NCBI GenBank assembly: GCA_964023275.1
Contig: OZ029927.1
Coordinates: 4,573,715-4,637,714 of the forward strand
DNA: 64,000 bases
From: Norana najaformis
Taxonomy: Eukaryota; Annelida; Clitellata; Crassiclitellata; Hormogastridae
Direction: 5' to 3'
Both the position numbers and the translations under genes were made by a program. The notes beneath the pieces are model-generated. The model did no database searches and was not told the origin of the DNA. It was given only the letters and a program-made list of their open reading frames with translations. Below are positions 1 through 10,235 of the stretch, one piece after another (position 1 is the stretch's first letter; every line of letters begins with the position of its first letter).

Positions 1-1120
1 TTATAAAACCCAGTCAGAGTGTTTGGTTGGAATACTCTGAGACCCGGTGGAGGAGATTTAGGATATGGTAGCTGGGTCAAAGTAGGTGGGTCAACGGAGG
101 AAGAAACGTTAGAAAACTGCAGTTTTAGGGTCGAGGTCTTGGTTAGGTAGTATATTGCATTTGTCGCGGTGTATGATTTGTTCGCCACCTGCCATAATAA
201 CCTTGGGGAAGAGGGGCTCTCAGAGACCAGAAGAGATGAGTATCAGGAATTGGCTGCTGAGACTAGTGTGTAGGGACAATGCGACACTGGCGCCGGAATT
301 TGAGGAGATCGAAAGGTAAGTGGGAGCGTCGCCAACACCTTTCAAGCAGGCTGCCAGCCGCCTGGCAGCAGCACTATTAGATTTAAAGCATGCCTGGGAA
401 TGGTAACCCTAACTTAGCAGGAATGCGTTTATCCAGGATTTCAGACAAAGTTGAATTTAGCTGGACGGGAAGTTCGGTAGCTGTCCGTGTTGGGCGAAAT
501 CATAGGGAAGGCAAGGATGTCAGCTTTGAAATCTGAAACGTTGAGCATTTTCGAAAGGCCGTGGCTGATGAAAGAGTAAGTGGAAGGCGCCTTATGGTGG
601 AAAGAGAAATCATGATCTCCAGAGCCACACTCGATACAATGAACGAGCGCTTCATACTCGCGAGTCAAGGACTTCAACGACAAGAATACAAGGAAGAAGA
701 AGACGGCGCCTACAGCCGAGATTAAAGAAGTAGAGAAAAAGACGATACCCACAGTCATGATCAAAGAAGCGGCTCCTTTGATTGCCGCCCCATCAGCAGC
801 AATAACCGCGCAGCTCCACCTCCAACGATCCATGATGAAAAGACCGCAAAGTCTCTTTTAAAACCGAGAGCCAATTGACAGTCCGTCTCTCTGCAAAAAC
901 TCGAAAAAGAATTGTCGAGCCGGGGGCGCTCGAACCGCCGCCTCCCCCATGAGTCTGAAGCCAGCCGTCGACCCGCCTAGTAGCAGTATCCACTTTATAA
1001 CAAGACAAGATGGTTGCTGCGCCAGAACAAAACCCCGGAAATAACAGTTCCCCGGAAGAGTCGTACATCAACTGCGGACCCGAGGCGATAAATGAGCCTT
1101 CGATAACTTTTGACGACAAG
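1..1120. other. No gene recognised
   Basis: I see no conserved domain here. Two overlapping minus-strand open frames (833-441 and 1131-793) exist. The first has two hydrophobic stretches near its start (roughly residues 22-50), but neither frame resembles a family I know. A tRNA-like B-box on the minus strand near 905-990 (GGTTCGAGCGCC) suggests a decayed SINE head. I found no splice-bounded exon I would defend. Confidence 0.4.
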
Positions 1121-1123
1121 CAC

Positions 1124-1191
1124 ATGATCATGGAGTATGCATGATCATGGAGTATGCATGATCATGGAGTATGCGTGATCATGGATTATGC
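1124..1191. repeat. 17-bp tandem repeat, four units
   Basis: Four adjacent copies of ATGATCATGGAGTATGC; the fourth has two substitutions (GTGATC..., GATTATGC). The unit contains the palindrome CATGATCATG and, across each junction, ATGCAT. Three of the four units are identical, which suggests a young expansion. Confidence 0.9.
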
Positions 1192-1449
1192 ATGGCAGCC
1201 GCTAAACGATTAAAACACCGATCACTCAAAGTCGATGGTACACAAGGAGTCAATGCACGAGTTTCGCAATGCACTGTGGGTAGAACAAGCATGCAAGCAT
1301 TCGCTTCCAAACATCACTATCTGATTCCAGTTCGAATTCACCTTGTCCTTCAGCCAGACAATTCCAGCTTCCAAGGGAGGGCATCATCATGAAGCTGAAG
1401 AAGGACTTACGAACGAAGTCTCGGATATCCTCAGCAAGACTTGTGCAGC

Positions 1450-1520
1450 TGGCGTTGATGATAATGATGATAATGATGATAATAAAAATTAAAATAAAAA
1501 TATAAAAAATAATAATTATA
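1450..1520. repeat. Degenerate (GATAAT)n / A-rich simple repeat
   Basis: Runs of GATGATAATGAT pass into AATAAAAATTAAAATAAAA. It is low-complexity with no coding potential. Confidence 0.8.
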
Positions 1521-1879
1521 CGAGTTGTAGTGACGTTAGGAAGAGTAGTAGACCTACCTGTAATTGATATTAGCCTAATAAATCGAAACCTTTCTGTTTC
1601 TTATTTAGTTTCAAATATTGGGTCAACAATTTTACAGTATTTTATGACACTGCACGTAGTTAAAAAGGCCAGTATTTCCAAATTCTGATCGGTGTACATA
1701 ATAGCAAATAAGTAAGTAATTATCCAACTCAGGTGAATAAATACATCATAAATAATGAAATTAAGAAACATCTATGAGTTATATATAAAATATTTGTAGA
1801 CCTATCTATTTATGCATACTATTAATAAGCAGCTAAATTAATAATGGAAGAGCAAGTGTCGATCTTCTTTGCTGTGCAG

Positions 1880-2032
1880 CAAGGTGGAGGTGTGGAGCGA
1901 GGGTCCGTGTGAAGTGAAGCAGAGGCGTCGCCCTGGAACATCATCCGATTGCGCCTGTAACAGGTCTCTGCTGAGAGTCTGTGGCAACGACGGAATGACC
2001 TACGACAACCCAGACTGTGCCACACGATGTGG
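1880..2032 (+). CDS. Kazal-type inhibitor exon (upstream paralogue, exon A)
   Basis: This internal exon of a secreted multi-Kazal serine protease inhibitor is bounded by a good acceptor (pyrimidine-rich CTTCTTTGCTGTGCAG) and the donor GG|GTAATT. It is 153 nt: 1 nt, 50 codons, then 2 nt, so it is symmetric phase 2-2. It begins with the tail of a preceding domain (KVEVWSEGPC, ending in Cys6), then a basic linker, and then a new domain with Cys1-x-Cys2 (CAC), RVCGNDGMTY, Cys4 and Cys5 (ATRC). The predicted P1 residue, second after Cys2, is Arg, which would suit trypsin- or thrombin-like targets. The overlapping minus-strand frame is a shadow. Its phase and the x10 spacing of Cys5 to Cys6 fit the exon at 5317. 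Upstream exons of this gene were not found and may lie outside the window. Confidence 0.8.
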
Positions 2033-2054
2033 GTAATTATAATTCTTATCGATA

Positions 2055-2130
2055 ATTTGTATAGCGCCACTTCAACAGAAACTCATCTACAGGCGCCCCT
2101 ATCCTAACAATCGAATAGAATGGTTTCAAG
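2055..2130 (-). mobile_element. LINE 3'-end fragment (hairpin tail)
   Basis: Read on the minus strand this gives GGGGCGCCTGTAG, then GTGGCGCTATACAAAT. This is the dispersed inverted-repeat tail found at the 3' end of the L2/CR1-like LINEs in this window (compare 9690-9760 and 56925-57010). It lies just inside the intron after exon A. Confidence 0.6.
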
Positions 2131-2399
2131 ACCGAATGGGAAAAAGGCGAAGAAAGGCAAAGAAGCTTGTCGCAAGTAACAATGAGGTTATTTCAGAAAG
2201 ATCTTAAAAGCTTCTGTGCTGGACAGTGGAAGTTCGGACCGGAGGGAAAACGATGTCACTTTGAACAGCAGAGCGTAGAAATCTGTGATCAGAGATGGAT
2301 GAGACCGAGAAACAGATCCTTGGGATTTAATCCTTATGTCTAATTGTCTTGCAGTCTCCAAGACGAAGCAGAACAATTAGGCACAAGCATTAAAATGAG

Positions 2400-2610
2400 T
2401 TCTTAAACTCAATGTTTTTTTTCGCATAGGTAACTATGCAGCGCAGTTCTTTTACATAAAACTGGATAAATGCTCAAACCTGGACATACCACAGATCAGC
2501 TGAGCCGCAGCATTTGAAACAAATAGTGCAGCTGATTAATGCGGAAAAGAGCTATGCCTGCCTGCATAAATGAAATTATCATTACCCTAGTGTGCATGAC
2601 AGTGTCATGG
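2400..2610 (-). mobile_element. Decayed L2/CR1-like LINE reverse transcriptase fragment
   Basis: Minus-strand translation gives FRINQL and, after a frameshift, NAAAQLICGMSRFEHLSSFM and a damaged ELHWLP-like segment. These are the diagnostic C-terminal reverse transcriptase motifs of L2/CR1-type LINEs (R.N.LQ..NAAARLIGG...RF.HI...). At least one frameshift and in-frame stops make it a relic. Confidence 0.65.
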
Positions 2611-3149
2611 CGTCTTGAGCTATAAGCGAACGCCCTATTGTGCAAATCTGGGACAAGTGGTAAAAGCACGTTCGACGTGAATTTGTAAAACGTTCTAAGG
2701 AGGTCATTCCGCTTCTTACCTGCCAACGCAAGACCACAATCAAACAAAACGGCTTTCAAGTGCTCAGACAAAAGCGGCAGACAAAGACCAGAGAGTTCAT
2801 GTCATAAGTTGTAACGGACTCGTGTGGATGGTGAGTTATGCCCTCTGCCCAACTAGCAAGGGAGTTTCAGAATAATATCTAGACATCAAAGCAAAGAACG
2901 ACATTTTATAAGTTTGTGTTATAAACGTAAGAAAGCAGAAATGTTTATAAAGTCTCTTGATATATGAACTGAGCAAAGTCACTAAATCCCGTCCGCTAGC
3001 AGGACCCTGTGTCGCTGGCCTTTCCCTTCCCACAACAAAGCGAAGGTATACTTGGCCAGATATAGCACAGAACGAGATACATAGCTCCATAAGATCAGAT
3101 AAAGCACGGCCTGTAAAAGAATTGTACTTTAGTATTGGATAGCATTGGA

Positions 3150-3330
3150 ATATTAAACTCAATGCGTTTCTGCATATGCAATCATTGCAATTTCTCCAGC
3201 TGAATATGCCCAAACCTAGGTATACCACCAATCAACCAAGCTGCAGCATTAATTCAGATTGCAGTTGATTAATGCAGGGAACAGGTAGGCCAGCAGGAGT
3301 ATTACTGCCATAATCAAATATGATACACCT
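3150..3330 (-). mobile_element. Decayed L2/CR1-like LINE reverse transcriptase fragment
   Basis: Minus-strand frames give AGLPVPCINQLQS and then, in another frame, NAAAWLIGGIPRFGHI. This is the same LINE segment as the relic at 2400-2610, in the same orientation and 0.7 kb away, so the two could be a local duplication or two insertions. It is frameshifted between the motifs. Confidence 0.65.
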
Positions 3331-3334
3331 GTAC

Positions 3335-5160
3335 GTATAAATTAATATATTAGGTTTGTGGCAGCGTGAGTTGTAAGTGATACTGTCCAGACCTAATGCA
3401 CATGATAAACGTGCGTTCGAAAAACACTACGTATTCAAATAAGATCATTTCCTGATCAGAGGTCATACCCAGATCGCGCGCACCAGCGGAGAAAGGTAGA
3501 TCAGGAAAACAATGCTGCAGATGAAGTATATGAATCCTTAGATCTGAGTGTTTTTGGAGTTTCATCCGAAGGCGGTCGGACGAAATCTATAAGCACATCT
3601 GATGCCTGGAACACTTCCGTTACTAAGGAGATTGCTTCTGCAGCTTGGTTATGAACATATGCCTGAGTGTTATCAGTATATTGATGAGCAGCAACCCCAA
3701 AGAAGAATGGACCAGGCTTAACTTAAATCAGCAGTATAGAGGACATAGAGTAGGCCCTACAACCCCAAAAATATCAGCAAGAGAACAGTTTCTGTAGAAT
3801 GGAACTTTCTAAACCCCAATTGCTCTTAGGTAGGTGGGACATTGCCTCAAGATACTGTATTAGCTGCATCGACACATACGTATTTCTTAATTATCTTTTA
3901 TAGGATAGATAAGTTGGCAACAGAACGATAATCGGCCATGTCATTAACATCAAGATCACGACACTTGAGAGACAGCAAAATAATAACCAGTTTCCGAGAA
4001 GCGACTCCTCACTCAAGACAGTGTTGTGGAGCGCCAATTAAAACGGCGCAAGTTCATCAACAACGCCCTTAATAAGAAACGATGGCAAGAGGTGGAGCTC
4101 ATACGACTTTGATGGCAATGAAAGCAGCAGCTGGAGCAGGTATTCGGTGGAGATCGGCTCCAAATGTGATACCCTGAAGAAAGTTGAAAGGAAGGTTGGC
4201 GGGTCAGAGTTGAGCGGCGGACCAAGACAACCTTTTGACGTGTGATCTCCAGATAACATGTGGCCGTGAATGACGGTTATATGGAGTTTCTTATTTGAGT
4301 AGAGCGTCCGAGTAAACTGGAGAACGATGATCACAGTCGTTGAGAGTTGTCTTTGTCCAGTTCGATCAACTTTTCCCTGTAAAGCACTCTTTTCCTCTAA
4401 ACACGCAATGAATCCGTCGTATCCGCTGGATCCCTTCACTGGCGGGCTTCATAGTCTTAGGGTCTGTTGATCCGGTTGCGCATTCAAGACTCGGTCATGG
4501 TGATGAGTTTGTCTGTGGACTGGCCTGTCATGGTCCATAGGTCTTTACAGAGCAGACTGTTCAACAGGCCAGGTTGAAAGGCTCTTTCAGTCTAGATTCT
4601 TCAATTCCTGCGTAGACCTGAACACATGGACTTGCTGTGCATGTTGGTAAAGACCATCGAAGAATAGGACACCAGGAGATGAGAGGGACGTTGGATCCAT
4701 CTTGTGATCTTGAACAATGAAATCACTTCTGGTTAGGCTAACAACCAGCCAGACTTCCTGGTCTGGTTTTAGCTTTGCGATAAGCTGAACCAGACAAACG
4801 GCTGAATAAGACTTTGATCATTATCCGGAGAACAAGAATCATCGACATGGATGTTCGTGTCGCCGGGGATGACTATTTGACTGTAAAAAGTTGCAAGCAC
4901 TTCTAATTTGGAAGCCAACTCGGTGTAGATTGCAAAGAAGGAGGCTCGAAGTGAGGAATGTGATGAGCATCAGCGGAACACAGGCAGTAGAGAACGACAG
5001 AGACAATGCCTCGAAGGAATTTGTCCACTCTGATAATGTGATGGCCTTGACCCTGAGAGGGTCTATAGATGCCTACGTGGTTCTGAAGTGACACTTCCTG
5101 ATCGAGAACCGTTGCACAGGGCAGATTGCGAAAAGAATATCTCGGCGGCGCTGCTCTTCA
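3335..5160. other. No gene recognised (intron/intergenic)
   Basis: Only short unconserved frames occur. The stretch lies between two phase-compatible Kazal exons and is best read as an intron of that upstream gene. I see no conserved motif. Confidence 0.4.
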
Positions 5161-5162
5161 CA

Positions 5163-5315
5163 TCAATGATAATGATAATGATAATGATGATAACAATGTC
5201 GTTGTTGTTGATGAAGATGATGATGATGATACTGATGAAGGCGATCATGATAAAGAAGAGGATGATAATGCGATGATGTGATGATAATGCTTATGATAAT
5301 AATGATGATGATATA
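5163..5315. repeat. (GAT/AAT)n microsatellite before Kazal exon B
   Basis: Long runs of GATAAT and GATGAT trinucleotides, interrupted by TGTCGTTGTTG. A comparable ATGATGATG/AATAAT tract precedes the paralogous exon at 31926, so the microsatellite belongs to the duplicated block. Confidence 0.85.
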
Positions 5316-5316
5316 G

Positions 5317-5439
5317 GAAAGTGACCGATTATGTGATCGGCGACTGTGCTGATGTCTGCTCGTGTATCAAGATGAACGACCCAATTTGTCACGTCATCAC
5401 TGGCACCAAATACGCCAATCGTTGCTACGCCAGATGCCT
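5317..5439 (+). CDS. Kazal-type inhibitor exon (upstream paralogue, exon B)
   Basis: This phase 2-2 exon of 123 nt (1 + 40 codons + 2) has acceptor GATATAG and donor CT|GTAAGT. It starts KVTDYVIGDC, completing the preceding domain with Cys6 ten residues after the Cys5 encoded at 1880-2032. It then opens a new Kazal domain: CSC, IKMNDPICH, a TGTKYANRC segment and ARC. The predicted P1 is Lys. The usual CG-D-G after Cys3 is replaced by CHVITGT. Exon length, protein sequence and donor match the exon at 31926-32048. The downstream intron is also similar (GTAAGT..CACA.TRACCTTCA, ACTGATTTATCACCATA), so the block duplicated as a unit. Confidence 0.8.
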
Positions 5440-5837
5440 GTAAGTCCACAATGACCTTCATGTATACTACTGATTTATCACCATACTGGCAATCGTTAAC
5501 AATAAACGTTAATAACAGTAAGAAAAATTATATTTGTACTCTTTTCTCGTTATCTGAGAAATGTTTGCTTACTGATACACTTATTGTTAGTAATGAACTC
5601 TGAACACCACTTAGGCAGCGAAGGCAGCACCCTATGACGTTCGCAAAGGCGCTATATTAAGTGTTCAGATACATAGATGCTATCCTTGTGGACCATATCA
5701 ACTGACCCAATATAACGGGATTGCGTTGTAATTGTTGTAATTTGAATTTGGGTTCGATGTTCCCGACCACGTTATGCCAGAATTAGTGTTGTCCTGAAGC
5801 GTGTAATAAATAGGTTCCAGTGTAATCAGACCAACAG

Positions 5838-6600
5838 ATTGAGAGGCTGATTGGTTGGATACCATGAGAGGAAGAACTTAGTAGTTTCTGCTGCGGCATC
5901 TCGTCGTGGCGGAGGCGAAAAGCACGGAGCCGATGGTTGAGGTCAACTTCGACTTCCTGAGCGGGGTGCCGCAACACTCGTCTACTCTATCTGTTCTCTC
6001 AGGCAACTAACAGGCTGTTCACTGGCCTTGTCTGTCCACCCTGTTCCGTACATGAGCGTGTTCCGAAAGGATCGTGCTCCGTACAGGACTGTATTCCGTA
6101 CAGGACGGAGGGAGAATGGGCCCACCGCTGCCCACTTATTGGGGAAATATTAAAAGAGATGGGTCGAATGCCAACCGATCGGTGCAGTAGTGACTTGCCC
6201 CCTGATCACTGGTCGTCGTCGGGACAGAGTATGTAATCCGAGGCGGATGGCTTTCACATAACATTGTCGATGGGCTACGATGGAGCAACTAAAGGGAAAG
6301 GAGCCGGTAGACCAGGGTCGAATTAGAGAGTGACAAGCGGCCGTTTGTAAAGCAAGTGGTTGGCTCGCAGTGGGTCGCCCTGTTACGTGCAGGGTAAAGT
6401 CCTGAAACCCCGACCCCAGGGGCGGAGGGAGAGGGCACTACAGCATTATTTGAACTTGTGACGGAAGCTGCATCGATTTACTTGATGGACGAGTGTTATA
6501 CGCACGAGTTCACCTCCGGGCCATTCCCGATAGGGAAGGAGTCTTACATATGTTGCAGATCGAATATGTCAAAGTGAAGAAATTCAAAAAGCGCAAGGGT
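5838..6600. repeat. Dispersed ~1 kb repeat unit, copy I (5' truncated)
   Basis: This stretch shares long near-identical tracts with the units at 13.6, 14.8, 15.9 and 16.8 kb. Examples are GAGAATGGGCCCACCGCTGC near 6113, GACAGAGTATGTAATCCG near 6221 and GTGAAGAAATTCAAAAAGCG near 6575. It lacks the first ~230 bp of the full unit. No continuous reading frame is shared among copies, so I treat it as non-coding. Confidence 0.8.
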
Positions 6601-6759
6601 AACGGCCTGGAGTGACTAGTTCTCTCTTAAGGTAGTAGTATATTAGCAGAAACAGATCGAAAGATGAGATAAGCAGATTTACAATCTCAATCATGAACTC
6701 GAGATTTCTACAGCGCCCTAAATAGGATCTCATTTTGAACACTATATATCTTTGTTTGA

Positions 6760-7200
6760 AACTGTTGTAGCGCATCGAGATTAAATTGTTGTTGCTTAAG
6801 TATAGATTTATTACTCACTAACTTAGTTTTATTCTGTTCATTTTTGAGAGTACTCAGTTGCTTTAATAGTTCAACTGTTTTCCTCTTTTCTTATTGTAGA
6901 GGAGCCGACTCAACAGAGCTAGAGTCATGTGACAACAAGTATGTCTAAAGATCGAAAAGAAATTTTTACTCCAAAGCTCAATCGACAAACGATTACTCCG
7001 CTATTAATATTCATCGACGCTTAAATATTTTATCAATAATTGAACCAAAAACAATCATTCAAAGATTGAATAAAACAGCCATTATCTGAAGATCAGACAT
7101 GAAACAATTGCTTAGAAGTGAATATAAAAACAATTATTCAAAGTTGTTATGGTCGAGTAACGACTGAAAAGTTACTAGAAAAACATATTCCTAATGGTAG
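6760..7200 (+). repeat. Module with splice-acceptor-like pyrimidine tract (copy 1)
   Basis: A stretch rich in TTTATTACTCA and TTTTATTCTGTTCA ends in CCTCTTTTCTTATTGTAG, followed by GAGCCGACTCAACA. The same order recurs at about 17940-18330 and, partly, at 34245-34390. In the second copy the sequence after the AG encodes a 76-codon Lys-rich frame starting near 18095. Here a one-base deletion breaks that frame. It may be an old exon of a mobile element; no known domain. Confidence 0.5.
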
Positions 7201-7304
7201 CTTCCATGTACACGTGGCTGGCCTTGTGCATAAAATATATCAACCATCATCACCTTAGCTCAGCTAGATTTGTATACATACATATATAGAAATATATTGT
7301 AAAA

Positions 7305-7440
7305 CGTGCGGCCCGGTGGTCTAATCACTTAGCTGGGTCTGTTGTAATCGAATGGTTCCTGGTTCGTGCCTCGTTAACGGATTCCATGTAACGACTCTGC
7401 ATGGGCAAGATTTTGCGCTCAAGTGCCTCTGAAACCACGT
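7305..7440 (+). mobile_element. tRNA-derived SINE-like element (family 1)
   Basis: The A-box-like GTGGTCTAATCACTTAG and B-box-like GGTTCCTGGTTCGTGCC are followed by a body CATGTAACGACTCTGCATGG. Copies lie at about 18465-18600 (within the segmental duplication) and 44785-44945. The tRNA fold is incomplete, so this is not a functional tRNA gene. Confidence 0.5.
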
Positions 7441-8359
7441 GCCTCTATAATTTGCTAGCGGCGTGAGCTGGTAAGTAAGTGGCAAGTCCTACGATGCTAC
7501 GATGCCCTGGCCTTGTGTCGAGGACCTTGGGATTCGTACACTGCCGCCTCAAAGGCCCAACAGGAGCAAATGAGCCCCTCCCCTGAGTTCCACTTTGGAC
7601 ATGGGAGCTTTGCTTTATGCACCCAAGCACGCATGCATTCATACATTCAAGCATACATGCCTGTATGTATGTATGCATGTATGCGTACTGCTATGAGACA
7701 CTCGGCTTTCTAAATCTATTGTAAATAGATAGAGAGGGACAGAGGAACAGACATAACAGACGAAGGATAGAGAGAGAAAGAGAGGCAGAGAAGCAAAGGA
7801 ATGCAACCAAAGAAAGGCAACATCATTTAAAAGGCGATTTTAAATTGTGTCTATAAAGTACATACATTAAACTCATAGGTCTACATAAGTGAAGCACACA
7901 CACTGTTTTATGTGAGCTTATTTACGACAATTTATGATCAAAAGAACGTTAATTGATGTCTAAACACTCTCTATGGTCGGGCATTTATCTCTTATATCCG
8001 ACTCCTTTATGACCGAGAGAATGCAACTTCATCTCTGAAATGCAATATGTTTGCGTTGCCGTTACACTATTTTCTGACTTCTTATCGGCTACACCAGTCT
8101 GACCGAGAAATAGGAAAATACAAGATAATCAAGCCCTACAAAATGATGATGATGATGACGACGACGAGGTAGCACAGTGATGATATGATGGCAGAGGAAA
8201 AGTACGTTCGCTAAAGAACTTCATTTTTACTGCTGTTGGTCTTCTGTCTTTTTGCGCGAATATCTACATCATTCGGAATGCCTATCCGGTGACCGAGCTG
8301 ATAAAAAACAGAACAGTCTTCATCTTCTTCATCTCCGCTACTGCATATGTATGTACCCA

Positions 8360-8610
8360 TGCAATTTTAACCGAAAATTTGTATAGCGCCGCTTAACGAT
8401 AAACTCCTCATATTCGCTCCCGACCTAACAATGCGAAACCTCGGTCTCAGTAATGGTTTTCAAGCGCATAACGGAAAGAAGCAAAGCTGGACCAATGACC
8501 TTATTTCGAAAGTTGCTAGGCAACCTATTCCAGATAGGTGGGCCGACCGCAGCGAATCTCTATGATGGTCCACAGGTTTAATATTAACACCATCAAAGAA
8601 CACTGTTTAG
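8360..8610 (-). mobile_element. LINE 3'-terminal fragment
   Basis: The minus strand reads VGPPIWNRLP, the typical GP.LWN.LP motif near the C-terminus of L2/CR1-type LINE proteins, and then an untranslated end. That end has GGGAGCGAATATGAGGAG and GGCGCTATACAAAT, the degenerate form of the shared 3' hairpin. The equivalent piece in the second segmental copy is at 19500-19740. Confidence 0.65.
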
Positions 8611-8884
8611 CACTTATTAACACATTGAACTCATTCATTCATTTATTCATTTCATTTTTATTGCTCCACAAAAAGACAACAGCATATAACATATTACATT
8701 AAAAAATTCATGTGGGATACAACAGGCAACCCCAGAAAGAACCATATTCCGCTTATTAGGGACGCCTACGTCACATGGAATGCTATTTGAAATGACAAAT
8801 AATCAACTTTACAGGCCTATAGTCCAACTGGACTTGAGCAAACAGAACCTTTGTATCTAGAACCAAAAAAACTTAACTAACAGA

Positions 8885-9195
8885 ATGAAGTAATTCACAT
8901 GAATTCACGTATTGAGTTCATTCAAATATGCGCGTATATAATGTTTAAATAATTTTATATTGGGCGGAGTACGAATGTCATGCGACAAATTGTTCCATAA
9001 AGAAGGACCAGCGCATTTAATAGGAAATAAACGAGTGTTTGTACGGGAATAGCTTCTATGATAATTATCCTTTGATCTGGTATAATGAGTGTGGTACTCA
9101 AAGTTGGATGAAAAATAACCAGAAAAGGCAGAAGGAAGTAAGTTGTGTGCGAACCTATACATAAATTCACCAATCTGTAATTTGTCACCTCATCT
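8885..9195 (-). mobile_element. LINE reverse transcriptase C-terminus (3' half of an interrupted element)
   Basis: The minus-strand frame gives LQIGEFMYRFAHNLLPSAF, an H.YTRS-like segment, and CAGPSLWNNL with a final FKHYIRAYL. This is the C-terminal domain of a CR1/L2-like LINE protein. Its 5' neighbour, the thumb region KFLGVSLDEHLTWNEHI, is at 9775-9975. The two halves are separated by a LINE on the opposite strand (9196-9772), a clear nested insertion. AT-rich codon use distinguishes it from the inserted element. Confidence 0.75.
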
Positions 9196-9772
9196 AAGAC
9201 TCTGTTCATGCATTTGTCACTAGTCGGTTGGATTACTGCTCTTCCTTATATGTAGGACTCCCTGATGTACGGCTTTTGTGCCTGGAACGTGTGTTGCGGG
9301 CGGCTGCGCGGCTTATTGGTGGCATCTCGAGGTTTGGTCATGTCTCCGATTTCATGCGGGATGAGTTGCACTGGCTTCCTATGAGCCAGCGCATCCACTA
9401 TAGGGTCATCGTCTTTGTCTGGAACTCCTTGTTGGGTATTGCCCCCTCCTACTTGAGGGAGCTTTGCCTTACTGTCCGGTCCAATTTGGGACGTGCTTCT
9501 CTTCGCTCAGCTGCTAGTGGTAATCTACTAGTGCCTCGTGCTCGCACTTCGACCATGCGGCGTCGTGCTTTTTCTGTTGCTGGCCCAACCCTCTGGAATG
9601 GACTTCCTGTTACTCTACGTCTTCCACCCCGGGACTTTACTTCTATCTTCTATTCTTTTCAAGACTGTTCTCTTTCGCCGAGGTTGGTTTGGGAGCGCTT
9701 CTGAGTAGTTTTCTTGAAGGGGCGCTATATAAGTACTCTGTATAAATAAATAAATAAATAAATAAATAAAAT
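9196..9772 (+). mobile_element. 5'-truncated L2/CR1-like LINE with (ATAA)n tail
   Basis: The open frame from about 9212 to 9704 encodes HAFVTSRLDYCSSLYVGLP, AAARLIGGISRFGHVSDFM, DELHWLP and GPTLWNGLP: an intact C-terminal stretch of a LINE reverse transcriptase. Just upstream (9197-9211) a single missing base breaks the expected KTLVHAF. The 3' end has GGGAGCGCTTCTGAGTAG, then GGGGCGCTATATAAGT, then (ATAA) repeats to 9772. It is inserted in the opposite orientation within another LINE and is absent from the second segmental copy. It is the best-preserved LINE end in the window and so probably the youngest. Confidence 0.85.
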
Positions 9773-9774
9773 AA

Positions 9775-9975
9775 GACATGACTAATACGTGACAGTACTC
9801 CAACATTTTCAACAATTTTAGTTGATATATGCTTTATATGCTCATTCCAAGTTAAATGCTCATCAAGAGAAACACCAAGAAACTTAGATGACTTAGTCTG
9901 AGAGATAGGTATAATGTCAATGGAAACTCTAAGTTGTTTTCGAGATACTGAGATAGTCTCTGCATATGTGTTCAA
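9775..9975 (-). mobile_element. LINE thumb-region fragment (5' half of the interrupted element)
   Basis: The minus-strand frame encodes KSSKFLGVSLDEHLTWNEHI and SRISHVL, the post-palm motif KFLGV.ID..LTW..HI of non-LTR reverse transcriptases. It continues, after the inserted plus-strand LINE, into the C-terminal domain at 8885-9195. It is truncated upstream near 9975. Confidence 0.75.
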
Positions 9976-9979
9976 GCGA

Positions 9980-10065
9980 TTCTAGTGGTTGCCGTGCTGG
10001 ACTCTCAACCTAAAGGTCGAGGTTTCAAATTCCCGCTAGGGCGCAAAGATATTCCAAGAATTTAG
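9980..10065 (+). mobile_element. tRNA-derived SINE head (family 2)
   Basis: TTCTAGTGGTTGCCGTGCTG resembles a tRNA A-box arm and GAGGTTTCAAATTCCCGC a B-box arm, followed by TAGGGCGCAAAGA. Related copies lie at 19875-19955 (+, segmental copy 2) and 50755-50895 (-). Confidence 0.55.
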
Positions 10066-10089
10066 CATTCTGTTTGTTAATGCCGCAGT

Positions 10090-10235
10090 ATGGTTGACTG
10101 ACGGTATATCAAGTTTTGGGCATATATCCAGCTTCCTACTGGAGGAACTGCACTCCTTTACTCATACAAAACGCGCTGAGTCTAAGACACTAATATTTAT
10201 GCGTAATAGTGGCGTAGCTATAGAGGTTTCAGTAC
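10090..10235 (+). mobile_element. LINE reverse transcriptase scrap
   Basis: The frame reads DGISSFGHISSFLLEELHSF and then KTLIFMRNS, a decayed match to the LINE block GGI.RFGHIS.FM.DELHWLP...KTL. It is also present, more decayed, at about 19995-20110 in the second segmental copy, so it predates the duplication. Confidence 0.6.

Noticed and set aside
441..833. 130-codon minus frame as a two-pass membrane protein
   Set aside because: It has hydrophobic segments but no recognisable family, no splice context and no support from a neighbouring copy.
905..990. Functional tRNA gene on the minus strand
   Set aside because: A B-box-like GGTTCGAGCGCC is present, but acceptor and anticodon arms do not pair as a complete cloverleaf; more likely a SINE remnant.
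1822..2070. Minus-strand frame over Kazal exon A
   Set aside because: Shadow of the plus-strand exon, which has the cysteine pattern and splice sites.
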